Origin: Tethya wilhelma
Lineage: Eukaryota; Porifera; Demospongiae; Tethyida; Tethyidae
Direction of reading: 5' to 3'
Assembly (NCBI GenBank): GCA_964030475.1
Contig: CAXIPT010000004.1
Location: forward strand, 6,299,738-6,363,737
DNA: 64,000 nt
In this document: piece after piece, positions 1 to 9,937 of the stretch
Position numbering within the stretch: the stretch's first letter is position 1
How the letters are laid out: each line of letters starts with the position of its first letter
The notes under the pieces: generated by a model
Seen by the model: only the letters and a program-made list of their open reading frames with translations
The model's database searches: none
What the model was told of the DNA's origin: nothing
Translations under genes and position numbers: made by a program

Positions 1-111
1 CATGATTAGGTTAATACCAACCAAGACTTGGGCACAAAAATGAAGTAGTCATGTGCCGAAATTGGGACCATTCCTTGTTCCAATACTTTTTAATGCACTG
101 CCCATTCCTAC

Positions 112-344
112 TGTAATGTCTTACGTAATTTCCTGTATTGAATTCTATGATGTCATGACTTAAATTAAATAGTAGCTACCTTTTGTGTTTTGTGCAGTTG
201 TTGTACTCAGGTTGTTCTGGTACTGAGTTGAGTAATGTATTAACGTTTATTCAGTGAACTGTCAAAGTGAGTTAGTGTAGCTAGTGTCAGTGTAGGCAGA
301 TAGCATTAGTTGAACCCACCTAAGCCCACGGTGACGATATTACA
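112..344 (+). repeat. Putative 5' LTR of a Ty3/Gypsy-like retrotransposon
   Basis: A 233-bp block begins TGTAAT and ends ATTACA, a perfect 6-bp terminal inverted repeat in the TG...CA form usual for LTRs. It is followed after two bases by TTGGCGACGAGACGGGA, which has the look of the tRNA primer-binding site of Gypsy-type elements, and 22 bp later by the gag start. The 111 bp to its left are the end of a dispersed inverted-repeat element, so the retrotransposon appears to have inserted into that older element. The partner 3' LTR is not in the window, so the boundaries are inferred from one side only. Confidence 0.55.
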
Positions 345-365
345 TATTGGCGACGAGACGGGATC

Positions 366-1006
366 ATGCCAACTGAAGAAGAGCGAGGAGAGGGAGCGCC
401 AACATCGGCAGCTCAAGGCATAGGTTTGATTGGGAGTTTGGAGCCTTTTGACCCCAAGACAGACACGGTAGCGGCTTACATTGAGAGAGCTGAACTCTAC
501 ATGGCTGCTAACAACACACCCGACAACAAGAAAGTGGCCGTACTCCTCAACTGCGTTGGCAAGACGACCTACTCAATTATAAGAAACCTGATGATGCCCG
601 ACAAACCAGCTGACAAGTCGTGGGACGCCATTGTAAAAGTGATGGAGAAACATTTTGAACCGAAACCGCTCGTCATCTCCGAACGATTCAAGTTCAATAG
701 GCGTCAACAACTACCGTCCGAAACTGTGTCTGAGTATGTCGCAGAGTTAAGGAGGTTGTCGGAGCATTGCAAATTCGCTAACTTTTTAGACGACGCTCTT
801 AGGGACCGTTTCGTCTGTGGGCTTAGGAGTGAGGCCACGCAAAAGAAACTGTTGTTGGAAGCGGACCTCACTTTCGCTAAGGCAACTGAAATAGCACAGA
901 GCATGGAAGTCGCAAGAGACAACTTGAAACAGTTGCAAACCCCTAGTGGTGCAAACTCCAGCTCTGCAGCTGCAGGCGACGTGCATCGAGTAGACAAGAA
1001 GCCATA
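366..1006 (+). CDS. Retrotransposon Gag fragment (truncated at assembly gap)
   Basis: About 213 residues are open from an ATG just downstream of the putative primer-binding site. The sequence has the retrotransposon-gag pattern: GSLEPFDP near the start, a YIERAELYMAAN helix, then SWDAIVKVMEKHFEPKP, SERFKFNRR and SEYVAELRRLSEHCKF, and DDALRDRFVCGLRSE. These are typical of the capsid-like domain of Gypsy-type elements. The frame runs into the N at 1007 and then a CT microsatellite, so the zinc knuckle, protease and pol are absent. It is a genomic transposon relic or the 5' end of a longer copy lost in the gap, not a host gene. Confidence 0.85.
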
Positions 1007-1007
1007 N

Positions 1008-1058
<51 letters not shown>
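1008..1058 (+). repeat. (CT)n microsatellite at assembly gap
   Basis: An uninterrupted CT dinucleotide tract starts directly after the N at 1007. It separates the gag fragment from the UFD1 exons, so the physical distance between the two is unknown. Confidence 0.95.
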
Positions 1059-1061
<3 letters not shown>

Positions 1062-1241
1062 CACACGCTCCACAATGATTCATTTAACCTTAACTTTGGC
1101 TGCTCAGATTAGAGAGTAAACTTCGTTCCTTTGCTTGTCTCACAAAGGGTGATGTCATAGGTATTGAATACAATGATAAGGTACGTGAGTAAGACCCTCT
1201 TTGTTAGTTTGAATCAACTATTAATATCTCTTTTCCAACAG

Positions 1242-2185
1242 ATTTATGAACTGCTAGTCCTGGATACAAAACCAGACAAGGCTGTTTCCATCATTGAATG
1301 TGACATGAAGGTAAAGAGATGCCACCTCAGTGTTTGTTGCATTCTCTTGAAACTTTGTGAGGATAAAACCCTAACACTCATTCACTGATGATAATGTGTG
1401 TTGCTATGCAGGTGGACTTTGCCACTCCTGTTGGTTACCAGTCACCAGAGCCAGAGAAGATGCATACTGATGATGCTGATGGAGCATTTGATGTGAGTCA
1501 CTTCAAAGCTATATATTCATTGAGATCAAACTGAAAGATAAAATGATTTGAAGATGTATTGTATTTTTATATTATAATGTGTATGTGTGTATTTTATGCA
1601 TTGTTTCTTTAGAGTGAAAAGGATGGACTGATAAAAGAGGCATTGGAAAAAGCTGCCAAATTTAAGGTGCAATCACCTTATGGTGCTTGCAGAATAACAC
1701 GTGTACCATGTTTGTTTGTAGCATTTATGTCTGCATTTGAAATGTTTATTTATGCATTAATACTGTTAGTACATCTCTCAATCCCTATCCAGGCCTTCTC
1801 TGGGAGTGGTCAAAGACTTGATGGTAAAGTGAAGAACAAATCTCGGTCAACACTGGGTGCCTCTTCCTCTCCAGCTGAGAGTGAGCAGCCCCTCACCAAA
1901 CACACCAGAGGGATACCCAACTACAACTACAAGAAAGGAAAGCTGACCTTTGCCAAAGCCAAGAGCCTCAAAACAGAGCCTGAAGACCCAATGGTGTGTA
2001 CAGTAAACATGTATCTGTTGGCTTTTAACAAAACCATCTCTATAACTAAGGCTATATTATAGCTGCAGGTATTATTGTGAATCTTGTCTTTGTCTGTACA
2101 GGATGAAACGGATGAAAGTTTTGCTGCTTTCTCTGGAGAAGGACACAAACTGAGAATTAAAAAAAATAAGAATAGGAAAACATGA
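1242..2185 (+). CDS. UFD1: Ubiquitin recognition factor UFD1, C-terminal exons (5' end missing)
   Basis: UFD1 is the p97/VCP-NPL4 cofactor that handles ubiquitinated substrates in ER-associated degradation. Five exons join in phase: 1242-1310, 1412-1492, 1613-1666, 1793-1993 and 2102-2185 (stop TGA). The first gives IYELLVLDTKPDKAVSIIEC and the second VDFATPVGYQSPEPEK, both strongly matching the end of the UT3 domain in animal UFD1. Exon 4 carries AFSGSGQRLDGK and the last exon AFSGEGHKL, the two SHP-type p97-binding boxes, with RGIPNYNYKKGKLTF between them and a basic tail at the end. Exons for the N-terminal two thirds are not found in 1-1241; they lie beyond the gap at 1007 or outside the window. 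Every junction is GT-AG with phase 0. Confidence 0.93.
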
Positions 2186-3058
2186 ACTCTTCTGGTCACC
2201 TCCAAAGTGTTATGCTACATATGTTAATCATGCTATATAGTCATTCATCTAGGTATGTTCACATCATGTGCTTGTTTGGTTGATAATAAGGTCATCAAAT
2301 GTTTAGGAAATGACTAGACAGTGTGATCTGGGTTATGATCCATTGAGCTTGTGACATTGCAGAGTTTATAATATTGCATGCTACTCAGGCTGTTAGTCTG
2401 ATTGGTAAAGGTCATTGCAACAACAAGCTGCAAAATTAANCCCCCCCCCCCCCTCCCCCTTTCCTGCATGTACCATTATTACTTGATGGGATAGCATTGG
2501 AGACTGTGAGTCTGTGGGTCAATGAAGCATTGTGATTTCCTCCATTCCATAGTAACTCACATGAGACTACACTGTCATGAATTAGTTTATCTCTAAATAA
2601 TAAACATTCTTATCATTTCCTTTATGAATACTCCAACTCACAGTCACATGCATCAGTGCACACACCTGGCACAACAATAGACCATCAGGTGAACGTCTAC
2701 AGAGACTATTGTACAGCTAGCAATGTTAGTTTATAACTAAATACATGTAGAAAAGTTCAAAATTTTGTTGTGCAAAATAATCGCTACCGATATACTGCCA
2801 AAGGCAAAGTGACTAATTATATTCATGACACTTTTGCGAGCTGGAGGGGGGTGCTCGAGCACCCGGAGCACCCCCCCTAAATACGCCCCTGGACCATTGT
2901 GTGGCGTTATGAATGTGTTGCTCCTGGCCCACAACTATAATTATGTTTTTCTAAAACTTATATAATATAGAATTTACTGCCAACAATCCAAGTAACATGA
3001 CATATGAACACGTCAACACGGTGTAATGTATAAATGCATAGTGACAATCTTTTTTTTT
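2186..3058. other. Intergenic spacer with C-tract gap and transposon scrap
   Basis: No gene is seen. The N at 2440 is followed by a run of C. Around 2843-2893 the sequence GGGGTGCTCGAGCACCC with flanking CACCCCCC and ATACGCCCCTGGA resembles the end of a degraded inverted-repeat element also seen near 57290-57345. Confidence 0.6.
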
Positions 3059-3423
3059 TTAACTTTGTGAACATTTGAGAGCAGTTTTAAGTTCACTAAG
3101 GAGTTGACCCTCATCTAAATCATCCAGCAGTTCAAACACTCCCTCCCATGATACGGGATATTGAGGAGTGCCGTCATTTTCTAACCATTTCGTAAAAACA
3201 TCATTACAGCATTGTTCAGGGTTGTCACGGCGATTCATGGAGATAGCATCAAGTATGGGTCCTCCTAGTCCGAGGTAGACCCCTGCCTTGTACCACTTGG
3301 GACAGATGGCTTCAATCACTCGGCATTTTTTACGTTCTCCTTTATCATTTTGCCACTTAATGATGTTAAGGCTTTGGAGGTTGGGAGGTGGGAGGGAACT
3401 GAAGTCTTCTGTGCTAGATACAC
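3059..3423 (-). CDS. Death-domain protein, terminal exon (partial)
   Basis: Death domains mediate homotypic assembly of apoptotic and immune signalling complexes. This exon encodes about 121 residues ending in a TAA at 3059. The pattern fits the death fold: an initial helix, then CPKWYKAGVYLGL, LDAISMNRRDNPEQCC and DVFTKWLENDG, and a last part, SWEGVFELLDDLDEGQLL, matching helices 4-6. The minus-strand acceptor is TGTTGCAG at 3424-3431, so the exon needs one base from an upstream exon. That exon is not visible; a foldback transposon and then the N at 3880 follow upstream. The other domains of the protein are unknown. Confidence 0.75.
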
Positions 3424-3431
3424 CTGCAACA

Positions 3432-3737
3432 CAAGGGGTGGTCACGACCATACCCGCTGTACTAACACCCGCGACCGGGATCAAGATGCGATCAAGGGGT
3501 CAAAGCAACAAAAATTGGCCCCATCAAGGGTCAAGAAAGCTCTACTGCTCGCTTTCGATCAACGGTCAAAGGTCATTAGCTGCAAATAGCACGTTTTAGT
3601 GGGTCAAAGTTCAAATTTATCACGATCAAGGCCTTCCAAAGTGGTGAAATCAAGGGTCAAGGCCTAAAAATTGGACGGATCAAATTTTGATCCCGGTCGC
3701 GGGTGTTAGTACAGCGGGTATGGTCGTGACCACCCCA
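3432..3737. mobile_element. Foldback MITE with ~50-bp inverted termini
   Basis: The two ends are near-perfect inverted repeats of about 50 bp (left arm GGGGTGGTCACGACCATACC onward, right arm its complement). They are flanked by TGCAACA at 3425-3431 and 3738-3744, a 7-bp target duplication, or 8 bp with one mismatch. The interior holds repeated GGTCAA and GATCAA words and no gene. The insertion sits exactly at the splice acceptor of the minus-strand Death-domain exon. Confidence 0.85.
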
Positions 3738-3908
3738 TGCAACAGCAGTGTATGAATGTGTTTACAAACAAAATATTCATTGACCTACTACAGATCTAAC
3801 CAATAATTGCATACAGTCTTGTGCAAATACTAACTTGTTTTGGTATAAGGCCTAGGGACTGCAGGTATTGGAGCTGTGCNTCACACACACATACACACAC
3901 ACACACAG

Positions 3909-4361
3909 GCACCACAAGCACAGACTTGGTCCCCCCACCAACTGACCCAGTTACTCAGTGACACCACCTCCACCAGTACCTCAGCTACTGCAGACTCACA
4001 AACAAATGAACCTCAGTTACATCGCCAATGAATCAACTACAACCTTAGAGATACACCAGACCAACTACAACCTTAGAGATACACCAGACGACTGACAGTG
4101 GTATCTTATGAAAATTTGATATTCCCAATAAAAAGTTTGGTCAGAGTGATGGCTAATGCATGATCTCTGAACTCTCATGCGTGTGCATGTATATATCTGT
4201 ATGAAAATGAAAGTCGTGTTATGAATCTGCATTATCCATGTATATCGATTTCAAGTATCTCTTTTTGTATATTAATTACAGCCCAAAGATCTCATGCATT
4301 GGATAGTATCTATCTGCTAACTGTATCTATCTATGTGACACTGGCAATATGGTTGAAATGA
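3909..4361 (+). pseudogene. Remnant of Delta-like gene copy 0 (last two exons)
   Basis: The first exon (3909 onward, after ACACACAG) reads GTTSTDLVPPPTDPVTQ and then hits TGA at 3959-3961. It aligns with exon 6 of the intact copies (GTTCTDLVSTPTQ). The exon at 4282-4361 gives AQRSHALDSIYLLTVSIY and a short end with stop TGA, matching the C-terminal hydrophobic exon of the other copies. Upstream exons are absent because the N at 3880 intervenes. The early stop and missing 5' exons make this a likely pseudogene or a truncated 3' end. Confidence 0.7.
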
Positions 4362-4747
4362 CAAGTCAAACTTGAAAGTACCATAAATACTATACTCAGG
4401 TATAGTACGTAGTCTTATTACATTAACTTTTAACACACTTTTTATGCACACCAGTTAAATCTACTATACATTTATTTAATAATAATATAAAAGTATTTTT
4501 ACTTTGATTATCGGATTATAATACCAGTTGTTTCAACTATGACAAAATGCATGCAAAGCTGAAATTCAGCCACAACAATGTAATGCCATAGAAACTGAGA
4601 CCCCCAGTGGTCCCCCATGCATGGCATGCCATGGGCTGGATCTATATATCAGCATGTAATTAATGCACTATACAGGTGTATAGTGACATGCATGTCTTGC
4701 CCCATGAATTAAGGTCTAGCTTGAATAATTCCTATAATCGATCGAAC

Positions 4748-4850
4748 TGAGCATGCGCAAAAATTGTTTTCTCCGCGCTATATACAGAGCAGGCTTGCTA
4801 TATTGCCCAATCGATCACAGAATTCTTGCAGAGTCTAAGTACGTATACGC
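4748..4850 (+). promoter_or_regulatory. Conserved upstream block of Delta-like copy 1
   Basis: TGAGCATGCGCA at 4748-4759 is followed by TCCGCGCTATATA and then a CAATCGATCACAGAATTCTT block ending about 80 bp before the ATG. The same three words in the same order precede copies 2 and 3, so this is probably the core promoter and 5' leader. GCATGCGC resembles the NRF-1 site; that link is inference. Confidence 0.6.
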
Positions 4851-5772
4851 ATGCAGATAGTGATATTGACATCACTATAATATACAGTTAGATACAGATT
4901 TAGCAAGATGACGAAGAAAAGGGTTTTGCAGCTTGTTTTGCCCGTTCTGTGTACCGTTATAACGGTAAGATCCCGCGCGTGGAGTATTGTAGATCAACAA
5001 TAACAACTACTGTGTAATTAATTATATGCTGGAGCACTCAGTCTGTTATATCTGGTGTACTTGTGTGTATCACTATGCATACACAATGTAGGTATCCCCA
5101 CCACCTGCTTCAAGTAGCTATCTGGTAGAACTTGATCTTCGGTCCTTCACCCGCAATTCAGCTGGAACAATGACCCAATTTAGTTTCATTGCTCAACTTG
5201 GAAACTATTTTCAAAATAGGACGTTTTCACATGATCATAATAATGCGAACATGATCAACATTGGAAGCTGTGAATATTTCCCTACTGGTGATCAACGCAA
5301 CCCACTAAAATTTACAATTCCTTCAAGCACATGGGGTGAAGGAGTAAGTCTTAGGTTTCTACAATGTCATTTAGTCTTACAGACTATATAATATAAATTG
5401 TACAAAGCCTGAACTTGAACTATAGTTATGAACCATAAAAAGAAGGGCCAATAAATATAAAAATTATTATAAGTATACAGTAATTTTGCTTTGTCTACAT
5501 ATAGATTTTTTATTACAGGTATAATTTTAATATTATACATGTCAAATTAGGAATGGGCCAAATGTCCCATAGGCACAATACAAACTGTTTATGATCATAA
5601 AAATCTAACAAAACAAAATTGAGTCTTCAAACTTGCTCACATGTACAGTCTCTCACTGACTCACTTATGTAGCTGCTTCTCAGATAATTCAAGCTTTTTA
5701 TTTTTTGAAATTTTTACTACTTGTTCATGCATTTAACACTATACAGACTGGTTAGTCCTTAAGCAATATATA

Positions 5773-6144
5773 TAGGAATGGGCAGTGCATTAAAAAGTAT
5801 TGGAACAAGGAATGGTCTCAATTTCGGCACATGACTACTTTATTTTTTGTGCCCAAGTCTTGGCTGGTATTAATCTAATCCTGCATGCTATACTTTATTT
5901 AGCCAAGTGATAAGATTGGCAGGAATTTGAACCATGTGATAAAAATTAATGTGATTCTGATAAACTAGTAAGTACAGACCAATTTCGGCACATGACTACT
6001 TCATTTTCATTTCTATCCCTCATGCATAGCTATTATTGCCGTAAATGGTTCAAAGAATGATCTGGGAGCATTCCTAGTTCCAATACTTTTTAATGCACTG
6101 CCCATTCCTACATTGCTTATTTTTTTGAAATTTTTACTACTTGT
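5773..6144. mobile_element. Copy of dispersed inverted-repeat element (GGAATGGGCAGTGC family)
   Basis: The left arm TAGGAATGGGCAGTGCATT at 5773 is answered by AATGCACTGCCCATTCCTA at 6093-6111, and each is followed by shared inner sequence including TTTCGGCACATGACTACTT. The right arm continues with TTTTTACTACTTGT. It lies in intron 2 of Delta-like copy 1. The same family occurs at 1-111, 31084, 32415 and 57814. Confidence 0.8.
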
Positions 6145-6278
6145 ATAGTTACTTTTAATTAGGCTTAGTTATTCAGCCAAGCAGCAAGTAGATCGATCTG
6201 ATTTTGATTACTTAAGTGACTTCAGCAGCTGCATAGGTTTACATAATAATTATTGCTTAATCATTTTTTTTTATTTTN

Positions 6279-6480
6279 ATTAGAAGCGCTTTTCAATCAA
6301 AATTGCGGTTCGGGAGCAGGAGTTTGTCCGTTGTTCGGAATCGAGAAGTGTCCCTTGTTTGGAGGTTTTTTTTTGTATTGAGTAATGGGGATTTCGTCCG
6401 GGAGCACAGCTACTGTCCGCTATAGAGAGGTTGTCCGCTGTTGGGAGGGTCCGTTATCGGAGGTTCGACTGTATAATATT
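6279..6480 (+). repeat. Dispersed repeat with GTCCG units
   Basis: Just after the N at 6278, words of the form GTCCGTTGTTCGG, GTCCGCTATAGAGAGG and GTCCGTTATCGGAGG recur and the block ends in TTCGACTGTATA. This is low-complexity transposon-derived sequence with no gene; it sits where exon 3 of Delta-like copy 1 is missing. Confidence 0.5.
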
Positions 6481-6539
6481 ATGCAAAATGGCCATACTAG
6501 ACCTATCTACATTTTTCCTTTCGACTATATCAAGTGGAC

Positions 6540-6870
6540 AATAACTATGGACTATAAAGAAAAACCACATTAAGTGGAGAACTGAGAATTGTACACACAT
6601 ACACCCAAAATTTGCTTGCTCAAGAATTAAGTATGTTAGCAAAAAGAGGGTTTTTGTAACCAGCAAGAAGTATTTATTCAACTGGACAAGTATTTCTCTT
6701 AAGTGTGTAATGTTGCTCCATGCATCTCAGTATTTTAGTGACAGAACAGGAGTTGATAGTTCTCTGTTGGCGTCTCTAGGGTGATGGAACAATGGGACAC
6801 TGACTGGGACTGAGGTGGCAGTGGTGGTGGTGGTCAAGTCAGACACATCCCGATAGGACTCCTCAAAAAT
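6540..6870 (-). pseudogene. Decayed copy of the PRAS40-like exon 7 region
   Basis: On the minus strand this stretch reads [20 protein letters not shown] and continues LFHHPRDANREL, nearly the same as exon 7 of the PRAS40-like gene at 22119-22234. Flanking intron sequence (AAGTGGAGAA, GAATTGTACACACA) is shared as well, so this is a DNA-level duplication and not a processed copy. The splice acceptor and the TG repeat before it are deleted. It lies within an intron of Delta-like copy 1 on the opposite strand. Confidence 0.75.
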
Positions 6871-7048
6871 TTTTTATCTTTATTTCTTGAAAATAAATTC
6901 GGTATGTAAACACATTAAAATCTAGAAAGTAGTAATTATGACGATGGTCATCATGGAAACCAAACCTATAAGGCATTGTAAAAAAAATAGTCAAGGACAT
7001 GTGTGGCAATGAAGAAACAATAATAATACTAAGAGTGTTAAATGCACA

Positions 7049-7085
<37 letters not shown>
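7049..7085 (+). repeat. (CA)n microsatellite
   Basis: A CA tract lies just upstream of the damaged EGF exon of Delta-like copy 1, the position also occupied by CA tracts in copies 2 and 3. Confidence 0.95.
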
Positions 7086-7088
<3 letters not shown>

Positions 7089-8084
7089 ATGGTGTATATA
7101 GTCAATCCTGGCCTGGAGGCTATGCATGTCCGTCTTGGATTTTACTGGTCATGCAGGACTGTGAGATATTGCCTGCTTCTCGCTGGAATGTGAGAATGGA
7201 GGAACATGTAACGGAGTACCAGTGAGTGAATCCACGTTATTATTTCTCAACTTTTCTTAATTTAATTTTCCCCATTCTTTTTTACGGATCGCATACATGA
7301 TAGACTGTTGTTTAATTGCTATGTTGTTATTATATTAAGGTTACAGGTTACAGTAAGCTCATGAATATGCTAATCAGTACAAGCTAGTTATTTTAGATGC
7401 GGAAGTAGAGAGATAATTTCTTGCGTCAATTTTTGCAAAGCTGGCTAAAAATCAAACCGGATATGGGCGGTCATCTTACCGTTCTGTCAACAGAGAAGGG
7501 CCAGACAGTGAGTTTTCTCGAAAAGAAGCAACTGAACCGTCCAGGTCGCCGCAGTTTGCTGCCTGACAGCTGCCTAGGGCGCTTTGGAGAGCGCTTTTTA
7601 GCTCCATACTTTTCGTATTCGAAGTAGAAAGAAAATCTCGGTGTCAGGCCCTGCCAAACCAAGGTAGGTTTTCTGTGTATCAGCGCTCTGGATAGCACAG
7701 TCATGCTACTTGGAAAAAACTGACGCAAAAAATTTATTTTGACCGTAGTTCACTGTAGCACTCAGCAGAAAAGCTATGAAAACTAGATTTTTTACTTTTC
7801 AAGAACAAACTGACTAATACTGTGCTTCTGAATAGGAAGAGTTTTGATCATACAGTCCTGTTGATAGATTTTGGTAGATTTTTTGTACTCATAAATTATT
7901 CATATCAATGATTTTGCACTCTGTACCCCGTAACCTGAATAATGTTGTTTCAATTAAATATATTCCCATGTGGCTTGCTTGAACTATAAATTACGTTCCT
8001 GTCTGCCACTGTCTACTTTAGAAAAAGTGTTAAACATATTTCACCTTTAGCCTTAATTGCGTACCCAGGCTACTTTCTCTTTTT

Positions 8085-8590
8085 AGTGTGTAAGAAGGAT
8101 TGGCCATTTCACCTTTGAGTTTACAGGTTTCTTGTGTTTCTTGTGTGGATCTTATAGTTTTTGTAATGTGTAGTAATTTTGTTCTGTAGTATCGCTCATG
8201 TGTGTAGATCTGTCTCTCCAGTCTCTCAGACTAGTACTATAGTATGCACCTGCATGTCTTTCACATGCAGTGTCATGTTTCGAATTTCTTGTGCTGTTCA
8301 CAAGCATCATACATTTATGCACTCAGCACATGTCAATGCATTCTGCATGGAATACCTTTTTAAGTTCTTTGAGTTCTTTGTTGTTGTCAGACAGTCATTT
8401 TTGTTAGTTCAATAAAACTATATATATATTTAGAAACTTTGAGTTTGGCTTAATCACTATAAAATCCAACTGAATGTGCATTAGAAGTTTTAGCCAACAA
8501 AAAGGTCATAAAGACTTTTACACCAGCCAGAGTCAGGTGGACCTTATAATTCACTGAACTGACAAAGCTTGAAAGCTATATAGCTTACAT
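8085..8590. repeat. Duplicated ~500-bp segment, copy A
   Basis: From GTGTAAGAAGGATTGGCC through TTTCGAATTTCTTGTGCTG to GTTAGTTCAATAAAACTATA and then AAGGTGGACCTTATAATT, this block closely matches 14073-14480. No coding capacity is seen. It is either a transposon or a segmental duplication that came with the Delta-like tandem copies. Confidence 0.75.
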
Positions 8591-9053
8591 TAATTCTGAT
8601 TATGTAGCCTCATTATGGTTCATATAGACCATTTCATCATGTGATCAATGTATTTTGTGCATGTCTTGCAAACATGCTGACATGACATTGTAACAATGAA
8701 TTATTGATTAGTAATATGCATGTTTATTTCCATAATTGTAGTATTCAAAATTGTATTCTCTTGTTCAGGTGCAGGGAAGCAATGACTTAATATGCACATA
8801 GACTCAACAATATACAGCTGGGTACGTGAAATCAGCCCCATTCTCAATTGCATGAGCAACAAAAGTTAAATTCATGATTAATTGCAATGTTGTTAATTTT
8901 TTTAATTCCTTCCTGTGAAATCATAAAAATAATAATGCTATATACCTGTGTGAAAAACTATCTTGCATGCAACAAACAATGGTTGTTTACATCCAAAAAT
9001 CAGCTTGTAGACAATAGTGCATGGTGTTGAGTCACATGGTACAGATGCGCGCA

Positions 9054-9057
<4 letters not shown>

Positions 9058-9094
<37 letters not shown>
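9058..9094 (+). repeat. (CA)n microsatellite
   Basis: The tract abuts the acceptor side of exon 6 of Delta-like copy 1. Confidence 0.95.
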
Positions 9095-9097
<3 letters not shown>

Positions 9098-9714
9098 TAC
9101 ACTCACATGTATATAGGTACCATGTTTACAGACTTGTTACCTCCTCCAACAGACCCAGCTACTGATGATAGAGGAGGTGAACATACTTCAGATACAACAA
9201 AGATGATATCAGGTATGGTGTATGAAGCTAATATGACATGCTCCTGTATTATCATGCAGTCATTGATTATGGTAATGCTCTGTGCCTGAATTTATTACTC
9301 ATGCAGTCATGTGTGCTTATGTTTATCCCTTCTATGCAGCCCGAAGCTGTCATGCATTGAATAGCTGTATCTTGCTGTTAACTCTATAACGGCAGCACAA
9401 TACTGAGTTGAAGTCGAATGACATTTTTGTACAATTCAAAGTTATTATATCCACCATGATAATTCTTATTATTGTACCAGAATTAGTGTAATACTATTAT
9501 GTTGCAGAACAAAGTTCTGGATAATTTAATACCGTAACAATTCTTATCATCTGACTGCAATTTCTCATCATTATATTGCTATTAATTCTACTGACTAAGT
9601 ATTATAATCAAGTTAACGTTTTAGCCAGACAAATATGCGTCTGGATACGTCAGACTAAGATGCAATAAAGGTCTATAGTGCACGTGCGCCTAGTGGACCA
9701 TAGATAACTATGAG

Positions 9715-9782
9715 TGCTCAAGTGCATGTTTGATGGGTGGATCGTATATATACGATCCACCCATCAAACATGCACTTGAGCA
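9715..9782. repeat. Perfect 68-bp palindrome upstream of Delta-like copy 2
   Basis: Two 34-bp arms with no spacer are exact reverse complements (left arm begins TGCTCAAGTGCATG, centre GTATATATAC, right arm ends CATGCACTTGAGCA). The right arm corresponds to the promoter-proximal sequence kept before copy 3 (GATCCACC...CATCAAACACTTGAGC), so the left arm is an inverted duplicate of it. Confidence 0.95.
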
Positions 9783-9895
9783 TGCGCAAAGCGTCTCTTC
9801 CGCGCTATTAGCTTGCAAGAAAAAAGAAGGCTCAGGAACATATTAGATCATTGCTCAATCGATCACAGAGTTCTTGAAGAGCCTAAGTATACGCA
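9777..9895 (+). promoter_or_regulatory. Conserved upstream block of Delta-like copy 2
   Basis: TGAGCATGCGCA overlaps the right arm of the palindrome; TTCCGCGCTATT and CAATCGATCACAGAGTTCTT follow in the same order as before copies 1 and 3. The ATG is at 9938. Confidence 0.6.
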
Positions 9896-9937
9896 TATTT
9901 ATACCGATTGTAACATACTCTTGGACAGATTAGCAAG

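Larger units (their letters stand above)
4908..9389 (+). pseudogene. Delta-like gene copy 1, disrupted
   Basis: Exon 1 (4908-4964) encodes a signal peptide. Exon 2 (5092-5343) is intact and gives YLVELDLRSFT and, at the end, NPLKFTIPSSTWGEG, the Notch-ligand N-terminal (MNNL) domain. Exon 3 is missing; the N at 6278 lies where it should be. The EGF exon (about 7090-7212) has a 4-bp insertion and a 1-bp deletion relative to copies 2 and 3 and is out of frame, although [11 protein letters not shown] is still readable. The small exon near 8774 has an in-frame TAG. Exons 6 (9117-9212) and 7 (9340-9389, SCHALNSCILLLTL then stop) remain open. Foreign insertions fill the introns. Protein-coding potential is probably lost beyond exon 2. 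Confidence 0.75.

Noticed and set aside
1643..2062. A continuous 139-residue frame across UFD1 exons 3-4
   Set aside because: It reads through an intron with good GT-AG sites; the spliced product matches UFD1.
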